A stretch of DNA of 51,097 bases from Cytophagales bacterium (GTDB lineage: Bacteria > Bacteroidota > Bacteroidia > Cytophagales > 172606-1), in contig JAUJNL010000034.1 of NCBI GenBank assembly GCA_030448185.1, positions 1-51,097 of the forward strand. The letters run 5' to 3'. This document shows, piece by piece, positions 39,576 through 48,505 of the stretch; position 1 is the stretch's first letter, and each line of letters begins with the position of its first letter. The notes under the pieces were generated by a model. That model saw only the letters and a program-made list of their open reading frames with translations. It was not told the origin of the DNA and did not search any database. The translations under genes were made by a program, and so were the position numbers.

Positions 39576-40228
39576 ACTGCCAGTCGAGAGCGGCGCTTGG
39601 AGACGTATGAGCAGATAAAGCAGCTACAATCGGCTGGTTGGAAGATCGGACAAATTGCAAGAAGTCTTGATATTAACCCTACAACTGTTGGCAAGTACTT
39701 CTACGCAGAATCCTTCCCGGAAAGAACCAGAAGGCCTGCCGGGGGAAGCATCCTCAATCCGTACTTGGCTTATATGGAAGAACGTTTTGGCCAAGATTGC
39801 CGGAATGGCTTGCAGTTGTGGCGGGAAATCTACCTGATAGCTGTGGAACATGGGCTTCCCAGAGCGCGGCTATCGGGGGACGACTCGTCAGGTCTCCAAG
39901 TGGATGAGCAAACGCCGTCAGCAAGAGCAGGCTATCGAGCTTACTGCTACCAGCGAAATGATCGACAAAACTACTACCTGGGCTGCTCCACCGCCTTTAG
40001 TTGATGTAGCACCTTCTCCCCGACAGTGATCTTGGATGAGGATGCGGCCACAACAGCAACTCAAGAAGAAACAAGGGTGCTCTCTGGTATTGGCCGGCAC
40101 ACGCAGGTAAAACAAGTTTACGGATTGGCCCAGCAGTTTATTGAGATGGGTAACAAGCGTCAGGCAAGTAAACTGGACCAGTGGCTCAAGGACTGCAAAG
40201 CTACCGGTATCGCCATACTACAAAGCTT

Positions 40229-40257
40229 GGACCCGTCGATAAACGACGTTTAGGTCC
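40229..40257. repeat. Hairpin mini-element 7 in ISL3 transposase
   Basis: Outer stem GGACC/GGTCC, inner stem CGTCG/CGACG, loop ATAAA, 3' bulge TTTA. Removing 28 nt gives ILQS-FATRID, the ISL3 reading. Same loop and bulge as the element at 37844 (opposite strand), with a different, still paired, inner stem. Confidence 0.8.
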
Positions 40258-40313
40258 GCCACTCGTATTGATTAAGATTACGCTGCCGTTCGTGCGGCTC
40301 TTTCTCCTTTTGA

Positions 40314-41843
40314 TTACTGATAGGCATGGGCACCCCGGATATTTTCGTGCTGGATGATTTTTTCTTCCCTTTGGTTTCTTGACGCAGTATCAGGTTGCAG
40401 CCGGTCGAGTTCTTTTTCCAGAATCGTACAGATCAAGCGATAAGAAGTAGCCTGGTATAACAAGGCCCGCCCACAAGCTTTTTCCAAGCGTTCCTTGCCG
40501 TATTTCTTTTCGAGCGAGAGTACACCGGCGCAGCTTTTGTAGGCTTGCTCCGGGTAGGGCCGTGCGGTGAGAAGCTCTTCTACTGGCTAATTCGGCAATG
40601 GCTTCAATCCGGCGCAGCTCTTTCAGTAAAGTATTCACTGACCCAATTGTGATACCCATTGTTGATTGGCTGGTAGATGTTGCTTCTGGGTAGAATAACC
40701 GTACTTGCGCAATTCCGGCCATGTGGCCACTCTGTTTGTGTTGGTGGTAGATTTTTACCGTTTCAGCAGTATAAATCAGCTTGACCTGATTACCAATCAA
40801 GGAGTAAGGCACAGAATAATGATGTTTGGTCTTCGTGAGACATGACAATTAGGGTGTACTTTCCTAAGAAGAAGCAACTGATATGCTGACTGGGAAGGGG
40901 AGTAAAGCTTGTTTTTCAACTGTTTCCAAAGTATAACGACGGGAGTAGTCCTTGCCCTTGAAACAACAACTTGTTATGTTCATCGGTAGTTCTTTAATCG
41001 CCTGATTAAGCTGTCGGCATCGCTGGAAGGCTCTATTCCAAAAGAGAGCATAAACTGACGGCAAAATATTCACTGCTGACTCCACTAATGCCTTATCCTC
41101 CCATTTCCGGCTTCACGGGTGAGTGAAAGTAGGTCTTGTAATGAGCGGCAAAGTCCTCCATGGTCTCATTTATCTCTGGCTCATAGCGGTCAGCTTTGTT
41201 TACTGCCGTCTTTAAATTATCCGGAACAATGGAATGAGAATACCGCCCATGTATTCAAATGTCTTTTGGAGGGGGGAAATGAAATCAGCCTTTTGTTGGC
41301 TGGCCACTGCCAGGGCAAAACATAGCTGAGAGCAGGCAGGAATAGCCACAAAGAATTCACTGACGTAACTTCTCCAGTCACTACATCCGTCAGATAGAGT
41401 TTCTTACCGGCGAAATCCACAAATACCTTTTCTCCAGCTTTATGCTCTAGGTGCATCACCGTCTTTTGGGCTGGTTGCCAGTTGCGGAATCGCGTGCAAA
41501 AGTGAGAGTATTTTAGCCCTTGAGGATGCTCCTTGCAGCACTCCATCCACAACGTATAACGGCTTACCCCCTGCTTTGGCTAACTCCTTCATACCCTTCA
41601 AAACGTTGGTATAACTCAGCATGGCCTTTATCGGGAATCAGAAGCGAGGAGTTGTAGGCAATTTAATAAACTGATCTATGGCTTCATCACTCCAACTAAG
41701 CAACTCGGAAAGGTCTGAGAAATGCTGCTCAAAGCTGCTCAGGTAACTTTTGATTGTATTACGGGCCATTTCAATATCTTGGCAATCTTCTGTTTGCTCT
41801 TGTCCTGGACTTTTAACTCTAGCTCGCGGCGGATTTGGAACAT
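40314..41843 (-). pseudogene. istA: IS21-family transposase IstA, frameshifted; no istB
   Basis: Pieces in several - strand frames follow IstA order: start MFQIRRELELKVQDKSKQKI (41843), NTIKSYLSSFEQHFSDLSEL, VSRYTLWMECCKEHPQGLKY, HLEHKAGEKVFVDFAGKKLY (first Asp of the integrase core), QLNQAIKELP, GKDYSRRYTLETVEKQALLP, HHYSVPYSLIGNQVKLIYTA, ending HENIRGAHAYQ at 40314. The length of about 510 codons is normal for IstA. The partner ATPase gene istB, which should follow directly, is absent: the sequence runs into the truncated ISL3. A deletion or an IS-on-IS junction near 40300 removed both ends. Confidence 0.82.
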
Positions 41844-42029
41844 GGGTTTGCCTAGGTTAGCCAAGCTTGGAAGAATCCGACTGGAATGTTCAACAGTCAA
41901 ATCCCCCTTCAAACTATTCTTTTTTTTTTTTTTGCATCCACTTTGTGGCTCACTTTTATTACCGGTACCCCCTGCCCAGCAAAAATCGAGGGTGGTTCAT
42001 TTTCCTGCGGTATACTCACTTGATGTGAA

Positions 42030-42745
42030 TATCACTGCTGTAGACGGAGTAGTACATCACGTTCTTCTGGCTCCAATTGTTCCGGTTGGCGTATCATCAG
42101 CCAAGCTAACTGCGGGCAGAAAGTGGTCCATAACAGGAGGCGGCAGGGCAGATGGAGTACTGTTTTGAGTATACACCATCTCTGCATTGCTTTCCCCAGC
42201 AATGGATTCTTGTAGAACACGTCAAGGGTCCACTTTGAATACCTGTGTACAGGAACCAGGATAGCCTTTTGTTTAATTTCTCGCCACAATAAGCTAGCAT
42301 TCTTGGCAGCCTTCCTGAAAACGGGATTCCAAATAAGCCAAGTAGGATTAAGATTTCCGCTAGGGTGTCGGTTTCTTTCCGAAATTCTTTTGCATAGAAG
42401 TACTTACGCACTGTAGTAGGATTTATATCGAGTCTTCGGGCGATCTGGCTAATCTCCGCCTCTGCCGATCTGCAGTTCCTTAATTTGTTGATAAGTCTCC
42501 AGTCGACGTTCCCGCTAGCTTGACTAACGGCCTTTTCATGAATTGAGCTATCACGGATACTAGACAGTAAAACGTAGGTTGGTGTGTCTTAGCGCTATAG
42601 GCTTCCATAATGGGCCGTAATTGCTGGTACCTACTGGTCAATATCTGATCCAGTATCTACTAAGTCCTGCAGTAAGGAAAACGGTCGGCTACCTGTATTG
42701 CCTGAGAGGCTCCTTCTTAGCACCCAGTGCATATTCGCTGGAAGG
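42030..42745 (-). pseudogene. Second ISL3-family transposase remnant
   Basis: On the - strand, across frames: SSEYALGAKKGASQAIQVAD, RFSLLQDLVD, DILTSRYQQLRPIMEAYSAK, LETYQQIKEL, EISQIARRLDINPTTVRKYF, YAKEFRKETDTL and AWLMIRQPEQLEPEERDVLL. These align with the ISL3 gene at 37271-40300 but differ at many positions, so this is a related, older copy. N-terminus, catalytic beginning and C-terminus are missing. None of the GGACC/GGTCC hairpins was found in it. Confidence 0.75.
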
Positions 42746-43432
42746 AAATAAATGGTATGGATGCATTACTGCCTGCCCACAATCTACTATTGGCTAATAG
42801 CGTGAGAGGAGCTGGAGGATCAGATAGCCAACCATTAGTTTAGGGGTAATGGCTTTGCGCTGCCAGAAGCAGAATAAAATCAAACTAATTGTTCCAATTA
42901 TCAGCCCGGCTACCAGCCATTCGCTGCCGGGAAGGCGGAGCATAAAGGGGGTAAGGCCAATAGGGCCATCAAGGAGATCGGCGTATATTATATAAATATC
43001 TGAGTGTATTTTTTTTATTTCGTGATAAGTTGACTGAACCCATGTTTAGGGTCAGTAACCAGAGCGAGGGGCAGTAACCAGGTTTAACGGGAGAAGGGTG
43101 TGGTTGGTATAGGTTCATTGGATTTATCGATTCAGGTTTTCAAGAACTTTATCTCCTGATTGAAAAAGGAAAGCCTAAAGTTTTCTCCTCTTCAGTGGCC
43201 CACATTACCGATTGCGGGGAAGGGTTAGTAATTGGCCTTCTGGGGTAAAGAGGGCAGAAATCGGAAAAGGGCTCATTTTTGAGGTAAGCAAGGGTAGTAA
43301 GAAAAAACACGCTTAAAAACCTGCCCCTTGTTTTCCAAATCCACACAATCAGTAAATTATGTAACTGACTGATTATCATACAGTAATCTGGTTTCTGCTT
43401 TCATCCAGAACCGTATTTTTAAATTTAGTAGT
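42746..43432. other. Gene-poor stretch right of the insertion-sequence cluster
   Basis: About 690 bp without a convincing gene. A possible membrane-protein remnant on the - strand is listed separately. AT-rich around 42985-43030. No tRNA, CRISPR or clear element end seen. Confidence 0.5.
42794..42997 (-). pseudogene. Possible membrane-protein remnant
   Basis: One - strand frame reads DLLDGPIGLTPFMLRLPGS then a strongly hydrophobic EWLVAGLIIGTISLILFCFW, then WQRKAITPKLMVGYLILQLL and a stop at 42794. No start codon is found in frame. It could be the tail of a small membrane protein cut off by the mobile elements, or chance. Confidence 0.25.
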
Positions 43433-43460
43433 AAAGAGGGGAGGAGAGCCTCCCCTCTTT
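43433..43460. terminator. Rho-independent terminator
   Basis: Perfect 12-bp stem AAAGAGGGGAGG/CCTCCCCTCTTT with loop AGAG, T-rich on the + side (TTTTTAT). It lies 40 bp past the stop of the - strand gene ending at 43500, so it probably terminates that gene. Confidence 0.85.
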
Positions 43461-43499
43461 TTATAGAGAGTGCTTCTAAAGCATAAAGTTTACCTATTA

Positions 43500-44420
43500 T
43501 TAGGTTCCGCGTAATGTTAGTCCAAAGGCGACTACTTCGTCTTCTACCATTAAGGCACTCATCAGGTACTGGTCGGTTTTAAATCGAATATCAATGCCCA
43601 CCCCCGGGGAGGGAAGCGTAACTACTTCGCCCCCGGTGATCCAGCGGGCTACCTCTTTAGCCGGTTCTTCCCATTGCAATGGGGGACTCTCCTGGTAAGG
43701 GAACTCATACCCAGCTACCAGCTGGGGAAGCAGATGCGCAAATAGTTCCTGGTTAGCGACCAAATCCAGGGAGCATTCCCCCTTTGTTTCCACCAAGATT
43801 CCCTCGGTGGGAGGCACAGACAAGCCATTGGGAAAAAGCTGCTCGGTTTTGTTGCTCCGGTGGTAGATGTCCTCAAAATCACTTGAACTATTGAAAGTCT
43901 GCTTCCGTTCCGCGTAAGCGTGAATATCCTCCCACACGCGGCTTTGGCAACCCAAGAAATTTGACTTCGAATGGATCTGATTCCGAATGGATTTACGCAG
44001 AAACTGCGGGGAACTGTAAGCGGAGCTAGAGAAGCTGGGGGATGAATGCCGCCACCGGCCCTGCTCGACGCAACTGGCGGGAATGATCTTTTTGGATTGG
44101 GGTGGTAAGAGCAAAGTAGCATTCACGACCCGGTTTTGTTTGGCCCCTTTAAGCAAGCTCCCTTCGTAGATGAGCAAGTAACTTAAAGTAGGGTTATCTA
44201 CTAGTAACTCCTGCACGGAGCCACCCTGGTCTACCTCCGTCACCAGGACGTTTCCTTCAAGCAAGGCCTGAGAGAGTTCAAGGACGGGTTTAGAAAAAGG
44301 TTGGGGAACCCGGATGGTGTAAGCCCTTACGGGGGTAGGCATAGGGGGAAGTGCCAAGGGAGCAAATGCACAGGAAGAAATATAATCAGCCAGTTGGCTT
44401 TTTACATCAAGGGTATTCAT
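43500..44420 (-). CDS. ARPP-1 / DUF6569 domain protein
   Basis: An intact 306-residue protein. It shows the ARPP-1 signature: VLVTEVDQGGSVQELLVDNP, then LLIYEGSLLKGAKQNRVVNA, LLLPPQSKKIIPASCVEQGR and W-R-H, and the late GECSLDLVANQELFAHLLPQ. The N-terminal 30 residues are Pro-rich. The domain was named for its association with ADP-ribosylglycohydrolase and rhodanese-phosphatase proteins; its own activity is not established. Invariant Gly-Ala-Lys-Gln and Cys-Val-Glu-Gln-Gly-Arg suggest a ligand-binding or catalytic centre. It stands alone, 82 bp downstream of the PAS-LuxR gene on the same strand, so they may share a transcript. Confidence 0.85.
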   Translation of the reverse strand: MNTLDVKSQLADYISSCAFAPLALPPMPTPVRAYTIRVPQPFSKPVLELSQALLEGNVLVTEVDQGGSVQELLVDNPTLSYLLIYEGSLLKGAKQNRVVNATLLLPPQSKKIIPASCVEQGRWRHSSPSFSSSAYSSPQFLRKSIRNQIHSKSNFLGCQSRVWEDIHAYAERKQTFNSSSDFEDIYHRSNKTEQLFPNGLSVPPTEGILVETKGECSLDLVANQELFAHLLPQLVAGYEFPYQESPPLQWEEPAKEVARWITGGEVVTLPSPGVGIDIRFKTDQYLMSALMVEDEVVAFGLTLRGT

Positions 44421-44502
44421 AGTGGTACGGTTAGAAATGGTTGAAACGTTGGTATGGTGAATTGCATTGGTAATGAATAGGCCAGCTACTCAGTAGAAAA
44501 TC

Positions 44503-45285
44503 TTACCATTTGACTTTAATCAAATGGGGGCGCACGGGGAATTGCACTAATTGGGCCGCAGGGCGGCTTTTGATTTTGCGGTTAATGTTGGACCGGTGTT
44601 TATTGACCGTATGAAAACTCAGGTAGAGTTTCCTTGCTATCTGGATGCTAGTCAGGCCCGAAGCGACCAATTTGAGAACCTCCCGTTCGCGTTTGCTCAG
44701 CCGGAATTTATCTGTTTCTTGTACTTCAGCAGACATATCCATCACCGTCCCTGACTGCTCCTCAAGTAGCGAAACCCGTAACAGGTTGTCTTCGCTGAAA
44801 GGGATGATCTCGGTGCACGTACCGAGCAAGTGCGTAATGTTGCCTCGCCGGTCGGTTTGGAGAACCCGGTTTTGTTCCAGCAACCACTGGTAAGTACCTC
44901 CGGTTTTTAGAAAGCGGTATTCCCGGTTATAGCCGCAGGCCGCTCGCTCGGGAGCGGGCATAGCGAGTAGCTGCCGCCAGGCTTTATAGGTAAGGTGCCA
45001 CAGGACCGGATCATCTTCGGGGTGGATTGACTTCTTGTAAAGCGCAATGCCTTCCTTTTGAAGTTGCTCAGGTCTCATCCCGAGCCGTTCAGTTGCATTC
45101 TCGCTCACGTAATCGTAGCGAAGCGTACGTACATTAAACACCCAGGTAACGTGGGGGCTCCGGGAAGAGACTTCCGCAAAGGCCGCCGGAACGGGCGGCA
45201 ATTCCCGAAAATTTATTTCATTAGTCGCGTGATCATACGGCTGAGAGGCCCAAAGCTGAAGGAGTTGTTGATACGGACAAAGCAT
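44503..45285 (-). CDS. PAS domain LuxR-type transcriptional regulator
   Basis: The N-terminal half is a PAS fold (VTWVFNVRTLRYDYVSENAT; KSIHPEDDPVLWHLTYKAW; EYRFLKTGGTYQWLLEQNRV) and the C-terminus a LuxR/FixJ helix-turn-helix (RLSKREREVLKLVASGLTS, IQIARKLYLSFHTVNKHRSN). There is no receiver domain, so it should sense a ligand or redox state directly through PAS. The frame extends upstream to an ATG at 45354; I prefer the ATG at 45285 (MLCPYQQLLQLWAS), since the extra 23 residues are Pro/Tyr-rich and unlike the domain start. About 260 residues. Confidence 0.82.
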   Translation of the reverse strand: MLCPYQQLLQLWASQPYDHATNEINFRELPPVPAAFAEVSSRSPHVTWVFNVRTLRYDYVSENATERLGMRPEQLQKEGIALYKKSIHPEDDPVLWHLTYKAWRQLLAMPAPERAACGYNREYRFLKTGGTYQWLLEQNRVLQTDRRGNITHLLGTCTEIIPFSEDNLLRVSLLEEQSGTVMDMSAEVQETDKFRLSKREREVLKLVASGLTSIQIARKLYLSFHTVNKHRSNINRKIKSRPAAQLVQFPVRPHLIKVKW

Positions 45286-45607
45286 GGCAATAGTGGTTTG
45301 GGGGTAATAAGGATAACTATACCTAATGGTCGGATTCCCCACCCCGAACATCATGGGAATTGGAAAAAATTTTTATTCTTCTTCTACTCATTAGCGGCAA
45401 GGGCATTGACTTACGGCTCCTCGGGCGGAGGCAGAGAATACGCTAGTACGGGGAGGAGGGAAAAACCGGGCGAAGAAACTGGAAATGAGCTTGATTTTTG
45501 TCAGGAAGCTACTTGGTTCATTATCCGGATGGAAAATTTTTGCTAGCTTAGTTTCTACCTTGCCTGTTATGTCCCATCCCAAAAATTGCTCGTTCATTCC
45601 CGCTGCC

Positions 45608-46631
45608 ATGATTCACCGACCCGACATGTCAAATGCGGAGTGGCAGAAGCAATTGGCCCAAAACAGGCTTTACTGCCAGCAGGAAGGATACGCTCCGGTG
45701 CCTAGCGGGTGTCAGCTCACTAAATGCCTCGACGCCACTCTACTCGAGATGATGCACCGCGGGAAAGCTACTTCCGATGTAGCCTTTACCTTCCTATTTC
45801 TTCGCTACCGGCAACACCTGCTCGATTGGGCGAAAGCAAGTGGATGTGAGGCCGGTAAAGTCGAAAACATCGTGCGAACCGTCTTTACTGGATTTTACAT
45901 TCTGGCCCGGATGCGCCCTATTCAGTTGGAGCGGAGCTTCCCTTAAAACTTACCTGTGCCGGGCAGTAACCTACAAATGGATTGATGAAATCCGCAAATC
46001 GGGTAAAACAGTTTCCCTCGAGGACGAGGTCCGGTAAAACTACTGGAATGGACTGAATTTAGAGGACAGAGACTAGAAAAGACTTACGCCGTTATCCCGT
46101 TCTCAAAAGTCTTCCACGGGTGCAAAGGACTTAATTGCAGCAAAGTATTTGCGGTATTACTTTTCCGGTTAATGTCCTACGAGGAAATACTCAACACCCG
46201 GACCGTTGAAGGGATACCAATCAGTAGGGGCCACATACGACCAGGGTAGTAATGCTCGAAAGATTTTATCGCTAAATTAGATGACGATAACTTGAAGCGT
46301 GAACTGAGCGATATTTACCAGGAAGGAATAACACGCTTTTCAAAGGGCAAGAAAACCGTACCTGAACACAAGTCATTTGAAAAGGAGATCGCCATGTCGA
46401 ATGATGAGTATACCGAACTAATCCGGAAGCATTTGCGCAATGAGTTAAGTGGGAGGAGCAGCGTCTCTTTGAAACCATCCGCAACACGCAGTTTGGGGTC
46501 AGTTGCGCAGTTTTACGCTCGTGCGGGACTTAGCCCAGATAGAGACCCTGCAGGAAGAAGCCCAGTCGCTGGCTGAATTATTTAGGGAACCAATTGTTAA
46601 GTCCCAACCCGGTAGGGACCTCATCCAGTAG
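45608..46631 (+). pseudogene. Sigma-70-family (ECF-like) factor, frameshifted
   Basis: The first part reads MIHRPDMSNAEWQKQLAQNR ... LFLRYRQHLLDWAKASGCEA; after a shift near 45920 region 2 continues LKTYLCRAVTYKWIDEIRKS. Further shifts near 46035-46250 lead to LPRVQRTLIAAKYLRYYFSG, SYEEI and a region-4-like stretch, then LDDDNLKRELSDIYQEGITR and NDEYTELIRKHLRNELSG. The C-terminal frame TLQEEAQSLAELFREPIVKS ends at 46631. The sigma-like parts (region 2 and the SYEEI block) are recognisable; the C-terminal extension is not. At least four frame changes. Whether it is decayed or mis-sequenced is open. Confidence 0.6.
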
Positions 46632-47239
46632 TGGTGGGGTGGATGATCATACCTTAATTAGAAGGCACTAGTGAGTATGATCAATAATTTTACCGGCTTT
46701 GTGGTGCTTTGGGAAGCAAATAATGGGCAAGTGTTCACGGAGAAAATGGCTTCGGAGGCAATGCCCGATGTCGCTGCTTGACGTGAACATACCAGTAATG
46801 GACGGGTACCAAACGGCTAGTGGCTCAGCAATTACAAACCATCGATAAAAATCCTGGTAATGACTTCTTGGGCCGATAATCAAATTATCACTCAAATGTT
46901 AAATGTCGGCGTAAATTGATTATCTTAAAAACGGCAGAACCAGCCTGAATTAAAAACTGCGCTCCAGGCGGTAGTGAGCAATTACTTATATCTCGGAACT
47001 GATAGTAAAATCTATGCGTAAGGTTGTGGCAACGCTAAAAGTGATAGCCCTCCAGTGCAATTAGGTAAACGAGAAGTCGAAATATTAAAATTAATGCTGG
47101 CAGGGTATAGCAGTGCTAAATAGCCGGTAAATTGTTTATTTCCTCCCGTACGGTAATTTTCATAGCGCAATCTGTACCAATGCGGGTAAATAATGCGGTT
47201 GCTTTGGCTAAATACGCCTTAAAACGCGGATTAGAATAG
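46632..47239 (+). pseudogene. NarL/FixJ-type response regulator, frameshifted
   Basis: Pieces in order: VDDHTLIRR (acidic pocket), NNFTGFVVLWEANNGQVFTE, ASEAMPDVA then LLDVNIPVMDGYQTA (phospho-acceptor Asp), WLSNYKPSIKILVMTSWADN, IITQMLNVGVN, ELKTALQAVVSNYLYLGTDS, and a LuxR-type helix-turn-helix KREVEILKLMLAGYSSA, KLFISSRTV, ending AKYALKRGLE at 47239. At least six frame breaks, several needing more than one base, so decay is more plausible here than elsewhere. Its partner kinase is not visible. Confidence 0.6.
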
Positions 47240-47523
47240 TTTTATTTGGTCTCTAGCTAAGGATCTTTTCGGCTAGCGGAAAATAACTTTTGATCATGCG
47301 TGTTAATTCTCTTGGTTTGTACCATATCAAACGGTTATCATGTCCCCATCAACTCAATCCGGACCTTCAACACTAAAAGCTTACGGATAAAGCATTATGT
47401 TAAGCAGAAGCTTACAATAACGTCGTTATATATTGATAATTAAGGTTTTATAAATGTTATATAAGTTTCATTATGTTAAGTAGACAACTAAAAAATTAGT
47501 TACTTAGCGTAATTCATTTACCT
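47240..47523. other. Gap between decayed regulator and truncated secreted-protein gene
   Basis: AT-rich; no gene, RNA or repeat identified. Confidence 0.4.
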
Positions 47524-47781
47524 TCATGCTAGGAAAACCCCATATTTCCAGGTTTTGGCTTCTAGGGAAACTGCATCTTTCGGCCTAATCCGCCACCCAA
47601 AGTTGAGCTGCACAAAATCAGGGGGATTGGGATCACCGGGAATGAAATTTGCCAGCACGAAAAGGGTGCTTCCAGCAAAAAACTTTTTGTAAGTAGTATC
47701 CTGGGAGGGTGTCTGGCTGTTTGCCCAGGTAACAGTCAGGCTGAGGACCAGCAGGGAAACTAAGCGCTTTGATTTCATAAC
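47524..47781 (-). CDS. Small secreted/outer-membrane-associated protein, probably truncated
   Basis: From the ATG at 47781: MKSKRLVSLLVLSLTVTWAN signal peptide, then TYKKFFAGSTLFVLANFIPG, NPPDFVQLNFGWRIRPKDAV and SLEAKTWKYGVFLA, 86 residues. As far as I recall, Bacteroidota homologues of this pattern are beta-barrel-like proteins more than twice as long, so the 3' part seems lost by a frameshift or deletion. The frame extends upstream to 47877, but those 32 residues precede the signal peptide and overlap the operator at 47842, so I reject that start. It lies downstream of a Crp/Fnr gene in the same direction. Confidence 0.65.
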   Translation of the reverse strand, partial: VMKSKRLVSLLVLSLTVTWANSQTPSQDTTYKKFFAGSTLFVLANFIPGDPNPPDFVQLNFGWRIRPKDAVSLEAKTWKYGVFLA

Positions 47782-47841
47782 AGTGCAATGGGGGAAGAGT
47801 ATCCACGAATGCAATGTTACGGGGCAGCCCTGCTGATTTGA

Positions 47842-47855
47842 TTGACTTAAGTTAA
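47842..47855. promoter_or_regulatory. Crp/Fnr-type operator upstream of the 47781 gene
   Basis: TTGAC-TTAA-GTTAA on the + strand (TTAAC-TTAA-GTCAA towards the gene), one mismatch from a perfect palindrome. It lies 61-74 bp upstream of the start. Same layout as the site at 49046. Confidence 0.6.
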
Positions 47856-47917
47856 GAAAGGGGCGACTTTGCGGCAAGGATCGCGTTTATTTCCTTGCGC
47901 TCTGGCGGCTAAACAAT

Positions 47918-48505
47918 TCATTTGTTTCGTCTGGCCAGTCTGGTTCGCATCCGGCTCAGTGATTCGGGGGTGATTCCTAAATAGCTGGCCAGTTGGTATT
48001 GCGGTACCCGCTGGAGTAGATCGGGCCTTGTGTGGAGCAGGTTCACATAGCGTTGCTCGGGAGTGGAAGTCTTGAAATTAGCAAAGGAAGTCTGGTTCTT
48101 AGCCAGCAGTGCTTCCGATAAAATACGGCATAGGGATTCAAACCTGGGAAATTTTTCAAACATGATTTTTTCCATTTGGGGATTGGAAACCAAAAGAAGG
48201 GAGTCTTCCACGCAGGATACGTAATACTCCGAGGGGAGCTGATTAATGCTGCACAGCGGGGAGAGGGTTTCCGATTCGGTATAAAAAGCCGTGGTTTTCT
48301 CTTCCCCCTCAATCACGTAATAGCATCGGATACACCCTTTGATGACAAAATACCCGTCCTTTGAGTGTTGTCCCTGTTTGAGCAAGAGCTCCCCTTTTTG
48401 GTAGTTTCTGAATACAGCTGACTCCCGGATGGCTATTTTTTCGGCTTCCCCAAGCGGCATGTACCTTGAAATGAAATCAAAAAGGTAGTTTTCCGTTTCC
48501 TTCAT
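47918..48505 (-). CDS. Crp/Fnr-family transcriptional regulator 1
   Basis: 195 residues. Cyclic-nucleotide-binding-like beta-roll (ELLLKQGQHSKDGYFVIKG, GEEKTTAFYTESETLSP) and a C-terminal winged helix (VPQYQLASYLGITPESLSRM, RTRLARR). No Cys cluster, so it is not an Fe-S FNR. Effector unknown. The next gene on the same strand starts 136 bp downstream and has a TTGAC-N4-GTTAA palindrome in its promoter, the likely target. Confidence 0.9.
   Translation of the reverse strand: MKETENYLFDFISRYMPLGEAEKIAIRESAVFRNYQKGELLLKQGQHSKDGYFVIKGCIRCYYVIEGEEKTTAFYTESETLSPLCSINQLPSEYYVSCVEDSLLLVSNPQMEKIMFEKFPRFESLCRILSEALLAKNQTSFANFKTSTPEQRYVNLLHTRPDLLQRVPQYQLASYLGITPESLSRMRTRLARRNK

Larger units (their letters stand above)
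39380..40300 (+). pseudogene. ISL3-family transposase, 3' part, truncated
   Basis: Resumes the ISL3 gene after the IS110 insertion: HLLQNLKQMLDRYLTNRYKQ, then (past the hairpin at 39547) RERRLETYEQIKQLQSAGWK, IGQIARSLDINPTTVGKYFY (the inserted helix-turn-helix of this ISL3 branch), LNPYLAYMEERFGQDCRNGL, LWREI, GYRGTTRQVSKWMSKRRQQ and VYGLAQQFIEMGNKRQASKL. After the hairpin at 40229 it reads FATRID, an in-frame TAA in place of the expected Gln codon, and DYAAVRAAL, then stops matching near 40300. The last part of the catalytic domain and the right inverted repeat are missing. A further unexplained frame change lies near 39830-39865. Dead element. Confidence 0.8.

Noticed and set aside
39860..39897. 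Possible eighth hairpin around the GGTCT at 39893
   Set aside because: No matching RGACC arm upstream; the CGTCAGGTCTCC stretch is normal ISL3 coding sequence (TTRQVSKW).
40176..40257. GGACC at 40176 paired with GGTCC at 40253
   Set aside because: The first GGACC is ordinary ISL3 coding (KLDQWLKD), and the GGACC at 40229 gives the proper short hairpin.
41722..42168. 148-codon + strand frame
   Set aside because: It is antisense to IstA and the second ISL3 remnant, both of which have recognisable family blocks.
47782..47877. Upstream ATG extending the secreted protein by 32 residues
   Set aside because: It would bury the signal peptide and overlap the Crp/Fnr-type operator.
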